Source: Sperchopsis tessellata
Taxonomy: Eukaryota; Arthropoda; Insecta; Coleoptera; Hydrophilidae
Assembly (NCBI GenBank): GCA_033557685.1
Contig: JAWQRN010000114.1
Location: 1-37,885 of the forward strand
Reading direction: 5' to 3'
Length of the DNA stretch: 37,885 nucleotides
Made by a program: the position numbers and the translations under genes. The notes under the pieces are model-generated. The model was not told where the DNA came from and searched no databases. It was given only the letters and a program-made list of their open reading frames with translations. Positions 1-9,905 of the stretch are shown here, one piece after another. Each line of letters starts with the position of its first letter. The first letter of the stretch is position 1.

Positions 1-1496
1 CATTTAAAACTTAATCGGCACTACTCTGTCAGTATATAATACCCACTGCTATGCCATATTTTGATTTCTTTAAGGACTAAAAACGAAAAATATTTCTTTG
101 ATTGTGAAGGAACAAAAACGAAATTTTTCGTTTTCGTTCTTTACGTTCTCACCCAAAAGTATCGTCCATAAATCCTTGTTTCTGTTTCTTGGCAATCGGC
201 GCACCATCGCTAAAATTATATGGGGTGATTTGCCGTTTATGATACGTATGGACGTTAATCATCATAATTAACTATAATTCAAATACAATTTGTGAATTTT
301 ATAACCTCACGCCCGCCAAGACTATAACCACGACTTTGTTTGATGAAATTTACACACTTTTGCGCGGGACGGGTATTTTTACTTGTTTAGCCAATTGGCC
401 AACTAAGCACTGTGGCACTGGAGACTTCACACTAAAGTGACACACTCGGAAAAAGTAAGTTCCACATATTTCTGTGGAAAATTCCCCTAAGCACAGGTTA
501 TAGTATCTAGTAGCAAACTGCGTATTAAGCGCAACCTCGAGATGGAATTCGTTTTCAATTTGGAATGAACAATAAAAAAAGATTTAGTTCCCGTTTCATT
601 CTTATAAATATATCGGTTAATTTAATTTTGTTTACAGTCTCTGATTTCTACAAGCTTGCTTTTCAGTTTAGAGTAAGCACATTAAGGGGGAGATTATCTG
701 TTACAATTGACTGGTCACTGTGCTTAAAATTTCTAAATTAACTATCATGGTGCGGCCCAGTAAGTATTTTAACAATGTAAATGTAATATACTTTTATAGT
801 TAAATTATTGCTATGTGTTGGCAAATCGTCTTCGCCGCCTATAGTCTGCATAAATAGTGAATAATCGCAAGTGCACAATCTATTCACGAGTGTTCAGAAT
901 ATGTTGTGAAACTATCTACATATATGTGTGTGTAATAAATTTGTAAAAAAAATTCATCAGTTTGTGTTTCCTTAGTCAGTTTAATAAATATTTGCAATTA
1001 ATAGAGATTGAGTTCCTTAACTGTACCTTCGATGGTATTGTCATAGTAAAAGTCTATTTAGATGTGGTATATTAATGCAACGATTAAGCAAGTAATTGGT
1101 AATTGAATAATTCTATTTGTATGCTAGGGAAACCTTTAAAATGCGGCATCAGATGTTTGCAAACAATAAACAGCGCAATCAGAGTATGTTGTTTTTATTT
1201 TGGTGTCGGTCTGTTCGTTGAATGTCAAGGTACTGAAAGCAAATCTCGCAGCTGACTGAAGAGAACTTTCCTTTCAGCCTGATGCCATGCATAAGACAAT
1301 AGAATATCTGTACGCAATAGCTGCAGTACAGGACCGCAATGAGCTCATTTGAAATTAAACCCATGTAGTAAATTATTTTGTTCATTACTAAATTTTAATT
1401 AACTATAATTGAAGAGAAAATTTATATTTTTTATCTGATACTTGAAAGTGTCAGGCTTCATCAAGGTTTTGTGTTAGCATTCGTAATATTTTTATA
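1..1496. other. AT-rich intergenic DNA, no gene seen
   Basis: I see no convincing coding region, RNA gene or element boundary here. The only local structure is a short near-perfect hairpin at 110-139 built from GAACAAAAACGAAA and its inverted counterpart. A 68-codon open frame on the minus strand at 1179-1385 resembles nothing I know and is probably chance. Confidence 0.6.
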
Positions 1497-1504
1497 CCGT
1501 AGAG

Positions 1505-2280
1505 CAGCGTTCCAAAACATTTTTCGTTGCCCGGTTATTTTTATACTTCTCCTTCGAGACCCTCTAAAATTTGTATCGCCTATATTCGCCTGTAGATAAA
1601 ATAAAACATATTTTAATCTCCATACAGTCTTCATATATTGTAATAAACAAGCATTTACTGTTGCAAACGTGGAAAGAAACCAAAACTAAAATCAGATAAT
1701 TTATTATTGAGAAGTGTGATGCTGTTTCTTGTTTACTAAAAACTTTAGGTTCGACTTACAATCGTTTCCTATATTTATTTTTTATGAAAACCAGTGTTGA
1801 CAAACCTGCTTCACACTTATAGATCATGGCAAAAGGCATTATAAATTGTATCTTCTAAAACTGGATACTCCTGATCACAAGAAAGCCAAAAATCCATGAA
1901 TGGTATTCTGTCGAAGATATTTTTAATACCAGTATCACACGACAATTATAGACTCAGTGTCTGAATACGGCAATTCTGTCTCGGATTCTACGTTCGCTGT
2001 AAAAGGGTTCCTTATTCATGCCTTGTTGCTGTTGATTGGGTGGGAAATATTCCTTCAGACTTGTCTCCAGTCCTAGTTCCTTGATGGGAGCTGAAATCTC
2101 ATCCGGCATGAAACTCGTGTTATACTCTTTTTGTAACTACAGATTTAACGTTAATTACTCGTATTTTAGAGTTTCGTAAAAAAAATGAAACACCTAAGTT
2201 TTCGAGAATTTTTGACGCGACCCAGCATTTAGCTTTCGTGGACCGGTTCCGGGTCGCAACCCACCATTTGGGAAACGCTG
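1505..2280 (-). mobile_element. hAT DNA transposon, degraded, with 8-bp target duplication
   Basis: The left end begins CAGCGTTCC and the right end finishes GGAAACGCTG, which are imperfect terminal inverted repeats of hAT type. The 8 bases on each side are identical: CCGTAGAG at 1497-1504 and again at 2281-2288. An exact 8-bp duplication is the hallmark of hAT insertion, so the boundaries are secure. The right terminus carries the GGGTCGCAACCCACC-type sequence often seen in hAT ends. At 776 bp the element is far shorter than an autonomous hAT of roughly 2.5-4 kb, so it is an internally deleted copy. The minus strand still codes for part of the transposase C-terminus. Confidence 0.9.
1745..2109 (-). 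pseudogene. hAT transposase C-terminal (dimerisation) remnant
   Basis: Read on the minus strand from about 2109, the frames give an EYFPP-type stretch, then FWLSCDQEYP (FW codons at 1886-1891). A segment reading KCEAGLSTLVFIKNKYRKRL follows at 1759-1820 in another frame. Established knowledge: the block FW...EYP, then CE-GFS-L--IK-KYRNRL, is the C-terminal dimerisation region of hAT transposases of the ZBED5/FAM200-like group. Stops and frame changes separate the blocks, and the catalytic core and BED zinc finger are missing, so this cannot make an active enzyme. It lies wholly inside the hAT element bounded by the CCGTAGAG duplication, which supports the assignment. Confidence 0.7.
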
Positions 2281-2288
2281 CCGTAGAG

Positions 2289-2829
2289 TAAGGCAGGTTC
2301 AACAGTAGAATAACAAAATCCTATTCATAAACATAAGTAGACTATTTTAAATAGTAAACTAACCACTAAAATTTAAAGCACCTAACAGTAGGTTTAAGTG
2401 CGGTTTAATTTGACATTTCTAACAGTTTGTAGGTTGTATGCTATTTGACAAATATAAATATATATTCGAAATAATGTGTGTAAATATTTATTATTTATAA
2501 CGTACAGAAGACATAAGAGAAATTTGCAAAACAATAATGAGGACGGTGGCAGACAGAACGGGCAAAATTGGAAATTTCTTTTTAGTTGGCAAATAAGGAG
2601 TTATGGAACCCAACATTGTCCTTTGAACACGACGGTTATCACTTGTACGAACCTATGTGAAAGTAAAAGATGTAGACGTCGAGCTACCCGTCGAAATTGT
2701 TGTCGAATTGTATACATTTTTACTTAAACCATGGCAAAACTATCATTATGAATAGACATCTTAAACATTGAAATAAAGTGTCAAGGCTACGGTTTAGTAG
2801 TAGTTTAATGAATTTCATTATGAATAAGA
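2289..2829. other. AT-rich spacer, no gene seen
   Basis: The stretch lies between the hAT element and the RTE fragment. An 83-codon plus-strand frame at 2476-2727 is rich in basic and asparagine codons and matches no family I recognise. I treat it as chance. Confidence 0.55.
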
Positions 2830-3620
2830 CCGTATGAGTCCTAAAGCCGATCTCCATAAGCCACCTCTTTTCCGCCCCATGTATATGAGACTAGATCATT
2901 TACATTCTTGACGTTTAACTGTTTGAAGAATATCCTTGAATTTAGTCTGTCTTCTCTTATCCATTCACACCGCATCCTGTTACCTATACTTATCCCCATC
3001 ACATTTCTCCATACCTTTTGAGTTGTTCCAAGTCTATGTCTCGCTTGCGTACGTCAAAACAGGCAACACACACTACTTACAAACCCTTCGTTTGAAGCAT
3101 AGAGGTAAACTTGATTTAAATACACATTTAAGGCGGCCAATGGTCCAAGTTTATATGTATATATATCCTAGATATGTGTATGTACCAACATGCTATTTTC
3201 GTTGTGTACATTTGCATGTCTTGCTTCATCAGTGTTAAACATGATCTTAGATTTTCCATAATTAATATTCAGGTCAATTTTGCGATGTTGTATTTAGTTT
3301 TTCGAGCAATTCTTGTAGTTCAATTAGGGTGCAAATATGACAATATCATCGGCAAATCGTAATTTGTTAAGATAATCACCCTTAATTCTTATATTTTTAG
3401 CTGTCCAATCCAATCTGCTTAATATACACTCCAAAATATAAGTGAATAATGATACATAAACTTCTTGACGAATGTCCGTCCGTATAGTAAATGTATTCAT
3501 GATGTAGGCCTGTAGCTATACTTCTTCAATCAACTCTACATATACGAGATGACAGCTATAGATAAACTTTGATATACAAATAGTATCTACAGCTTTAACA
3601 AAACTATAATTTGATGAACA
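2830..3620 (-). mobile_element. RTE-clade LINE fragment, RT palm to C-terminal region
   Basis: This is a non-LTR retrotransposon reverse transcriptase, read on the minus strand with several frameshifts and stops. From about 3610 downward the frames give YVELIEE, then RQ...LFTYILECILSRLDWTA, then GDYLNKLRFADDIVIFA, in which the catalytic FADD lies at 3345-3356. LNINYGKSKIM follows, then CFKRRV.K.CVLPVLTYASET near 3070. This order (LDW, FADD, GL-MN--KTK, then CVLPVLTYG-ETW) is characteristic of the RTE clade. The catalytic aspartates survive, but the frame is broken and the endonuclease and N-terminal RT are absent. It belongs to the same family as the fragments at 22910-24345, 25505-26075 and 36957-37350. 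Confidence 0.8.
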
Positions 3621-4190
3621 ATCATTAAGCAGACTATGTGTGGTCGAGGTTTAATTTTTAATCTCTTCCGTGTTAAATATATTTGAATTGTTCCACTGGT
3701 AATGATAACCGACCCCCTCCCGCCCTAGATCTTATTTTTATTAAATTCATTAGGTGGTGCCTCTGGTTTTCATATTTCTCGTTATGGAGACTTCTCTAGA
3801 ATTATACTATATGTATTTCAAATTGTAATTTCTCGATTGAATTTTACATTTGTTTACACATCTGTTTTGGCATGATTAATGGCTTGATACATGTTCTCAT
3901 TTGTTCTTTATTTTATTGTCTTGATTAACGAAGTAGGATTTAAGTTTTGATTTTCTTTTCTTGTTTATTTCCAACTGTTGTATACTGGGTTGCCTATCAT
4001 CTACAATTGTTTTCAGGTTCGTATATCTTCTTGTGTCTGTTTTCATTCTAGATGGCTTGCCTTTCCTGTTTTTCTTACGTACATTTTATGTGTGATTTTT
4101 AAATTGTTTATATGCTTCATCATTACATTTGATTTTTGCATTGTTCATGTTTATGTTAATTTTGCATCTATTAAAGAGGCCGGTTTCTTT
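3621..4190. other. T-rich (plus strand) unassigned DNA upstream of hammerhead-like motif
   Basis: The plus strand is rich in T. A 75-codon hydrophobic frame at 3978-4205 is explained by T-rich codons rather than by a known membrane protein. It could be a decayed part of whatever repeat carries the motif at 4199-4237, possibly a Penelope-like element, but no RT or GIY-YIG motif is readable. Confidence 0.45.
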
Positions 4191-4198
4191 TATAGTTT

Positions 4199-4237
4199 GT
4201 CCTGAAGATGAGGCGCGATGCCTCGAAACCGGTCGAC
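4199..4237 (+). ncRNA. Hammerhead-ribozyme-like motif, short stem III (dimer type)
   Basis: In order, the sequence shows a GTC half-helix (4199-4201), CTGAAGA (4202-4208, fitting the conserved CUGANGA), one extra T, and a perfect 5-bp hairpin GAGGC-GCGAT-GCCTC (4210-4224). GAA (4225-4227), the self-complementary ACCGGT (4228-4233), C at 4234 and GAC pairing back to GTC (4235-4237) follow. This reproduces the hammerhead order helix I, CUGANGA, helix II, GAA, helix III, NUH, helix I, with GUC as cleavage triplet. The palindromic ACCGGT could act as helix III only between two molecules. Small hammerhead variants with reduced stem III are known from Penelope-like elements. Weak points are the extra T before helix II, only 3 secure bp in helix I, and a competing CCGGTTTC at 4180-4187 that can pair with 4225-4232. 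Confidence 0.45.
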
Positions 4238-4245
4238 TAGATTAT

Positions 4246-6427
4246 CACTAAACATTTATAGACAATTTTGGTTGTTTCCTTTCTAGACCTTCCCCCATTA
4301 TATGTATATGATTGTTGTTTCCGGGTGGAAACCGTGTTTCGTCCACTGTTGCAAGGAACATTTTCAAGGCGAGTGATACAACAATCCTCAAATTTGCAAA
4401 AAAAAACTATGTTTGTAATTCTCAATTTCGGTACTTACTTTATTTTAAATCTTAGAACAGAACACCGCTTGCAATATTTCCAAAAACCCTTGAGATGCGT
4501 GGCTGATAATATTTGTCATATTAACTGAAAATACGCCATACGTGAACAATTTTTCACATGTATATGCAAATAAGCGGCTTTGAGACCCTGCTATTTATGA
4601 AATCTATACTCAGTAAAGTCAATGATAAATAATTATTTATGTCTTTTTCACACCTATTTTAGTCACTCCAACGTACGTTGCAGAACTCCATCAAATTGCT
4701 TATTGTCCGATGATATTACGCAATATTGATTTTTATAAATAGCAAAGACTCTTAAGAAAATTTGTTTTTATATAAAATATCAAATGAAACATGTGTTCAC
4801 GTACGCTGTGTACTTTAGATTTTGGTTTTGGAATTCGTAGCATAGATTAAAGCGAAAATCCCCATCTTAAATAAGCAGGTTAAACGTATTATACAAATTT
4901 CCCCCAACCAATTGCGTTTATTCTTGAATAAGTAAGCGGCGTTAATCTAAACTGACTGTTAATATGATTGACATTAATCGCACAGAAAGAATATCCATTG
5001 CACGAAAGTTACAGCCAGTTCGGTCCTGTGCGTATAAAATCCTTCCTCTTCATACGACGCGGAGTAGAGTTTATTTGCTTTTGTAATAACACTGGCCGTG
5101 ATCTCATAACAGTGTTGTAGATTACCTTCAGATCGCCGTTAATAGCCAGGTACAAGTTTTTTTGAAATTTTAATCGTAACTCTTCTGTCATAATAAATGA
5201 ACGAACCATTGTATTTTTATATTATGTAAAAAAAAAGTATTTCGTCGCTTGACACATAAATTTGAATTTGGTTGTCAAGGTCGAAATTCTGTTTATGTGG
5301 GCAGGAACTATTTTGAAACATTTCCTTTGTTTACAGTCCATGGCTGAGTTTAAAGCTGCGTACAGATATACAGAACATTTACAAATATACGCTAAAATGT
5401 TTGAAAGAGATGTTCAAACTTTCTAAATACCGTATCATATTGGTATTTGGCTGATTTGCTTATTAATGTGCATATATAAAGTTACAGTGTTGTAGGCTGA
5501 ATTACAATACCGAAAATATAAACACAAAAAATATCCTAACAAAAAGCTAACAGAGCTGAATCGTCAAACTTCCGAGATTTTGATACTTGACAACTGAAAC
5601 TAAAAAAAAATTATTTTTACTTGCTGCAACCACAATTTGTAGCGCAACGTAATACTATATATATTCTAATATCTCGCTCTTTATTTATGTCTAGGCTAAC
5701 ATCACCATTAATAAAAGGGGTAAAGCAATCCTTTAATACCTACAAATTTGTACTCGTACTCGTAACATTTCTTGCACCTTGTAAACCTCAACCAGACCAG
5801 TCCTGTGGCCCCCGTATCAAAACCATATTTTATGTGAAGGAAAAAGAAATAGACCACTTTTTTGAAAAGTCATATACCATATACATACTACAAAAACAAC
5901 CCCACGCTATAGCGTAATTATATATTATTTTAGCCATAAAAAAATATATAATATAGTAAATAATCAGTTACGTATACTGATGCAGTACTTTCATATAAAA
6001 GCAATTTCAAACATAGGCAGCCATGAATTAACCATCGAAATAGAAATGCCATTTGTTTCTTGTTGTTATATTTTGACAGTTATGGCTTAATGTTTTTCAT
6101 GAAATAACCATAAACTAAACAAATGTCACCAAAAAAATAATTTTAATTATAACGAACATGTTATTTAAAGTGCGACCCATTATTGTCAATGCCATAATTG
6201 ACTACGTTGAACTCCTATGTAACACAGTACGAGTAAATTCTCTATCAGAATATGAATACAAAAATTAAACCAATTTAAAAAATAAATTGATGACGTTACA
6301 ACTCTAATATAGTGGAAAAAAAGTGTATTCATCAAAAGGTAAGAAAGTAATGTATATTTGCTGTAACATGTAGTCTGTTCTGCCTAAAAATAAACCCGCT
6401 ATAGCCTGGGGCCTGTATACTGTTACA
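4246..6427. other. AT-rich intergenic DNA, no recognisable gene
   Basis: There are short open frames at 4268-4528 (+), 5009-5209 (-) and 5621-5917 (+), of 66-98 codons. None shows a domain, conserved motif or good splice context that I can defend. The 5009-5209 frame has the most protein-like composition (basic, mixed codons), but I do not recognise it. Confidence 0.5.
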
Positions 6428-6523
6428 AATTGGTACATATATTGAAAATTTGCATGACTTTTTGGCCAAATTATTAATTGGTGCATATATTGAAAATTTG
6501 CATGTCTTTTTGGCCAAATTATT
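6428..6523. repeat. Two-copy 48-bp tandem repeat
   Basis: The unit at 6428-6475 is repeated directly at 6476-6523. Each unit begins AATTGG and ends TTGGCCAAATTATT. The two copies differ at only two positions, by eye, which points to a recent duplication. The open frames that cross it on both strands simply translate the repeat. Confidence 0.95.
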
Positions 6524-6877
6524 CTGTGTAACCGCATCATTATCTATGATTTTGAACTTGAAAATGTTTAGGAACAAAGAAATGTTTCTCTCGAGGTCAC
6601 CAAACAAACACAGAATACTTCAATTAAGGAACAATGGCAAAAACACAAATGTACATATAATAGCAACATTTTAAGATATTATGTATCAAAAATATGCTAA
6701 ATGTATTGTTTTTAACTTAAATGGTGTACGTTCTTAAAATTCCGATTTAATTCGAGAAAATGTCTTCGACGAAACTTGTTTGTTTGTTTCTCTAACTTTC
6801 GTCACTAATTATTTGTGGCTTGCACCTCATGATAAGGTCTAAATTTTGTTGCGATAATGGACGACTATAACTATGTG
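6524..6877. other. AT-rich spacer, nothing recognised
   Basis: This short stretch separates the tandem repeat from the mariner-type element. I see no gene or repeat in it. Confidence 0.5.
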
Positions 6878-7313
6878 TAAGGTGTTCACTATATTTTCAA
6901 CCCCATTAACTCTTTAGTTAAGTTAAATACAAAAGTGATAGGGTTTCATCTATATATTTTTTTTAAATACTACTAAAAAACGATTGCCTGGGTACACCTG
7001 TATATACATTTTCTTTTAGTTCATTTTTTTCTGATTTAAAATACATAAGGGTTGATAGGTCTAGCTGTAATAGTTCTTGACATAAAGGGCCTTGTAAATG
7101 CTCTAAATATGCATTATTTTAAAGCTCGTTACTGACAGAAGAGCAGTAGGCATTGGCGGATGATCTATTGTAACATTGTTTCTTTATTACCATTGTTGTT
7201 ATTTGACATTTGTTAGTATTATTTTATCAAAATGGTTTACATGGAAGCCAAAAAGTTAAAAATATTTTCCCTTCATTTAAAAAACAATAAAAATAAAAAA
7301 GCTGCAAGAAGAG

Positions 7314-7429
7314 AGTGTATACCTAAATTGCCCAGCTCCCAGCTAAAACACATTTTTGAATACTTATAGATAGTGTATACCTAAATTGCCCAGCTCCCAG
7401 TTAAAACACATTTTTGAATACTTATAGAT
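7314..7429. repeat. Two-copy 58-bp tandem repeat in the mariner left arm
   Basis: Copy 1 is 7314-7371 and copy 2 is 7372-7429, each starting AGTGTATACCTAAATTGCCC. They differ by a single C/T by eye. The inverted right arm (around 8490-8530) has one copy of the corresponding segment, so the duplication arose in the left arm after the arms were formed. Confidence 0.95.
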
Positions 7430-8160
7430 ATTTGAGAGCTACTAATAGTCTTGGAAGAAAAAGACGTAGCACTAGACCAAACGAGAATGATCTTGATATT
7501 TTGATTCATTTTTAAGGTAACTATGATAAAATTTACTCATATAAAGATTAAAACTAAAATTAATATTAAAGTTTTTCCACACCCTAGTTTAAAAAAATCT
7601 GTATTCCGTATACGGATAGCTATTTTGAGATGTTTGACCCCGTAAATAATTTGTTTTAGAAAATGCTAAAACTAGTTCACGTGAAACTCAAAAAAGTTAT
7701 TCAAGAATTCAAAGAACATTAAAAAAAACATGAATATAGGCCTTACAAATTATTACCGGTTCAGGAGATTACAGAAGATCTAAAGCGGAAAAGATTAGAA
7801 TTTTGCCAGAAAATGCTCAAAAGACTGGGCGAAAACTCTAACTTGTTCAAACACATCATATGGAAGATGAATCGTCGTTTTCGACAGCAGGAATTTTTAA
7901 CAGAAAAAATAGACCTTCGTGGGAGAACATATATCAATGAAAAAGGACAGTTATTACAATTAAAAAGTCCAGTAGAAAATATATTAAAGTTAGGTGTATT
8001 TTCCTAAATAAAATTGTAGAGGACAGCTTTTTGATAACAATTTTCTGTTGGGGAGCTTCAATCAAATAGTCTGGCAACTGGACGGAGCCCCCCACATAAT
8101 GTTTTGGAGGTTCGGGATCATTTAAATGGTCAATATGACGTTCGGATTAGTAATGGTGAG

Positions 8161-8231
8161 CCCATTCCATGGCTACCAAACAGCCCCATTCCATGCCCAC
8201 CAAACAGCCCCATTCCATGACCACCATACGG
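8161..8231 (+). repeat. 24-bp tandem repeat (3 units) in the transposase third-Asp motif
   Basis: The units are 8161-8183 (23 bp), 8184-8207 and 8208-8231, each a version of CCCCATTCCATGCCCACCA. They encode repeats of an I-P-W/C-P-P-N-S-P-like segment. Mariner transposases normally have one W-P-P-R-S-P-D-L-T-P motif just before the third catalytic Asp. Here the motif-coding segment has been triplicated. Confidence 0.9.
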
Positions 8232-8754
8232 CCTTGATATAACACCTTTGTGGGGATTTTTAAAAGACAACGTTAGTAATAATTTTAATCAGAATGTTGA
8301 ATCTATTAAAAATAAAATTAGGGGAGAAATTTATGAATTAAACTGGGACAACAATAACTCAAACTGCTTACAAAATTTAAGAGGAAGATATGAACTATGT
8401 GTTTTAAATAAACATTTTTTTATAGTTTATAAACCATCATGCAGTTGCAAAATGTAGTGTTGTGTATTTTTCTGTTAAGACTGTTAGTATATCTCAAATT
8501 TCTATAAGTATTCAAAAATGTGTTTTCATTGGGAGAGCTTTTTGACTCATATGTAACCCATTGTGATGAAATAATAACAAATGTCAACCAACAACAATGG
8601 TAATAAAGAAACAATGTTGTCATAGATCATCAGCCAAAGCATATTTAGAGCATTTTCAAGGTCCAATATGTCAAAAACTACTACAGCTAGACCTATCAAC
8701 CATTATATATTTAGAATCCGAAAAAAGAGGATCTAAAAGAAAATGTAAAAATAT

Positions 8755-8932
8755 ACAGGGTGTTCCCTTTAAAAAAAATCACCTCCATTCTTATATCACG
8801 TGACCTATGCAGGCATTTTTTTATTAGTATTTAAAAATATATAGATGAATTCCTACAACTTTTATATTTAACTTTTTTTATAACACTTATAATAAAAAAA
8901 TTAAGGGGGGCAAAATATAGTGATTCACCCTG
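8755..8932. repeat. 178-bp end module bounded by CAGGGTG and CACCCTG
   Basis: Inside the mariner right arm, CAGGGTGTTCCC starts at 8755 and GATTCACCCTG ends at 8932, both flanked by TA. Taken alone this looks like a small mariner-type MITE. The left arm has a shorter inverted counterpart (6880 to about 7000, ending CACCTGTA), with the middle deleted. It is therefore either part of the long arms or a MITE carried at each end. Confidence 0.6.
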
Positions 8933-8934
8933 TA

Positions 8935-9638
8935 CTATGTTCCTAACTACGTAGGAATTTCAGAATCAGTTTAACCTCAAAAATGCTCTTTTTGTATTTA
9001 TTTTGAATTATATTAATTAAATCATTATAAAACTTACGGGGGCAAGAGTAACAGACTGTTATTATAAAATTAATATTATTTTAAATAAATTAACATAACG
9101 TTTTCGAACGATATTACGTGAGAGATAGACATGCAAAGTGGCCCTCAAGCTGGATTCAAATGTAGCGAGGTAAACATAGTCTATAAGATAACCAAAATAG
9201 CAAAACACAAATTCCCATTATGTGAAGCAATCATCGCAACATTTACATTAACCTTGTTTGGTTTTCAGTTTATTCGTATGTTTTATTTAGATTGACTATG
9301 TTTACAAACATCTAATTTATTCTAACTTTTATGTGGCATACATAGTGTCTGATTGCTGCATCGGACAAAATAATTTGTGTATGCAAAATGTACATACGAT
9401 TCTTGCCTACTGTGAAAACGTGATTTTTATTTGTTATGCTTTTATTTTTCCAAATAGTCATTGTGGATATGAAAAGATTAGCCCTTGCCATCAATGTATA
9501 AGCTACCGATATCTGTTTTTCTAAAATTCAAAAGATTACCCCAAAAAGAAGTAAAGTAAAGAGGAAGGTGATGCTTGTGTAAATCAGACTAAAGAAGAAA
9601 ATATCCAGGATCAGTTGGAACAGTTCGGAGCTTAAAAA
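8935..9638. other. AT-rich spacer, no gene recognised
   Basis: Short overlapping frames on both strands at 9312-9524 contain a cysteine/histidine-bearing stretch (HCGYEKISPCHQC) on the plus strand. It is too short and isolated to call a zinc finger. Confidence 0.5.
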
Positions 9639-9905
9639 ATGTACCTAAATAACGATCATGATTTCTGGGATATTGTTATTTTTCATAGGTTTGGAAATAA
9701 ATTTAATTTTCGACGACATGAAAAATACTTTGATAGGGCACGAGAGGTAAAGGACAAAGAACTGCATGTAGAAAATTCCGTGCGAATGTCGCAGTTTCTA
9801 TATTGGAGAGACAGGTTGTCCAGGGATTGTGAGGTGAGAAAAACACAAAACAATGCTGCGAAACTGAAGATCGAAATTAGCGGAACATTTATTCGAGGAA
9901 TATAA
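9639..9905 (+). CDS. Unassigned 88-codon open frame
   Basis: I do not recognise this frame. It is rich in charged residues (FRRHEKYFDRAREVKDKEL, then WRDRLSRDCEVRKTQ), with helix-forming spacing and no signal peptide or membrane segment. Composition is more protein-like than most AT-rich chance frames here, and the sequence just upstream (9540-9638) is also A/G-rich and lysine-coding. It could be a decayed exon or a fragment of a mobile-element protein. No splice sites or RT/transposase motif decide between these. It may be non-coding. Confidence 0.2.
   Translation: MYLNNDHDFWDIVIFHRFGNKFNFRRHEKYFDRAREVKDKELHVENSVRMSQFLYWRDRLSRDCEVRKTQNNAAKLKIEISGTFIRGI

Larger units (their letters stand above)
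7232..8456 (+). pseudogene. Mariner-type transposase, frameshifted
   Basis: The frames give an N-terminus starting MVYMEAKKLKIF with a basic, N/K-rich stretch like the mariner helix-turn-helix region. LGRKRRST follows near 7450, and a LKKHEYRPYKLLPVQE-type block near 7720-7765. DESSFSTAGIFNRKNRPSWE follows with the first catalytic Asp at 7866-7868. LDGAPPH carries the second Asp at 8081-8083, then VLEVRDHLNGQYDVR. The third Asp, in LDITPLWGFLKDNV, is at 8236-8238, followed by a C-terminus with SIKNKIRGEI and a LQNLRGRYELC-type block. This order is that of insect mariner-like transposases. After removing the two extra repeat units at 8184-8231 and correcting one frameshift, the last two Asp codons are about 34-35 residues apart, which suits mariner. 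Stops and frameshifts make it inactive. Confidence 0.8.
6880..8932 (+). mobile_element. Mariner-type (Tc1/mariner superfamily) element with long inverted arms
   Basis: The left arm (6880 to about 7475) and right arm (about 8455-8932) are inverted copies of one another, with indels. They share the ends AGGTGTTCACTATATTTT and, inverted, GGGTGAATCACTATATTTT. They also share GGTTGATAGGTCTAGCTGTA and CATTGTTTCTTTATTACCAT inside. TA dinucleotides flank both ends (6878-6879 and 8933-8934), as expected for this superfamily. A broken transposase lies between. The length, about 2.05 kb, exceeds a typical 1.3-kb mariner because of the arms. Both arms contain the presumed transposase start codon (ATG at 7232-7234; inverted ATG at 8559-8561). 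The structure is therefore either a long-TIR element or a full 5' copy facing a second 5' fragment. Confidence 0.75.

Noticed and set aside
9420..9500. Cys/His-bearing peptide as a zinc finger
   Set aside because: Too short, isolated, and spacing does not fit a standard finger.
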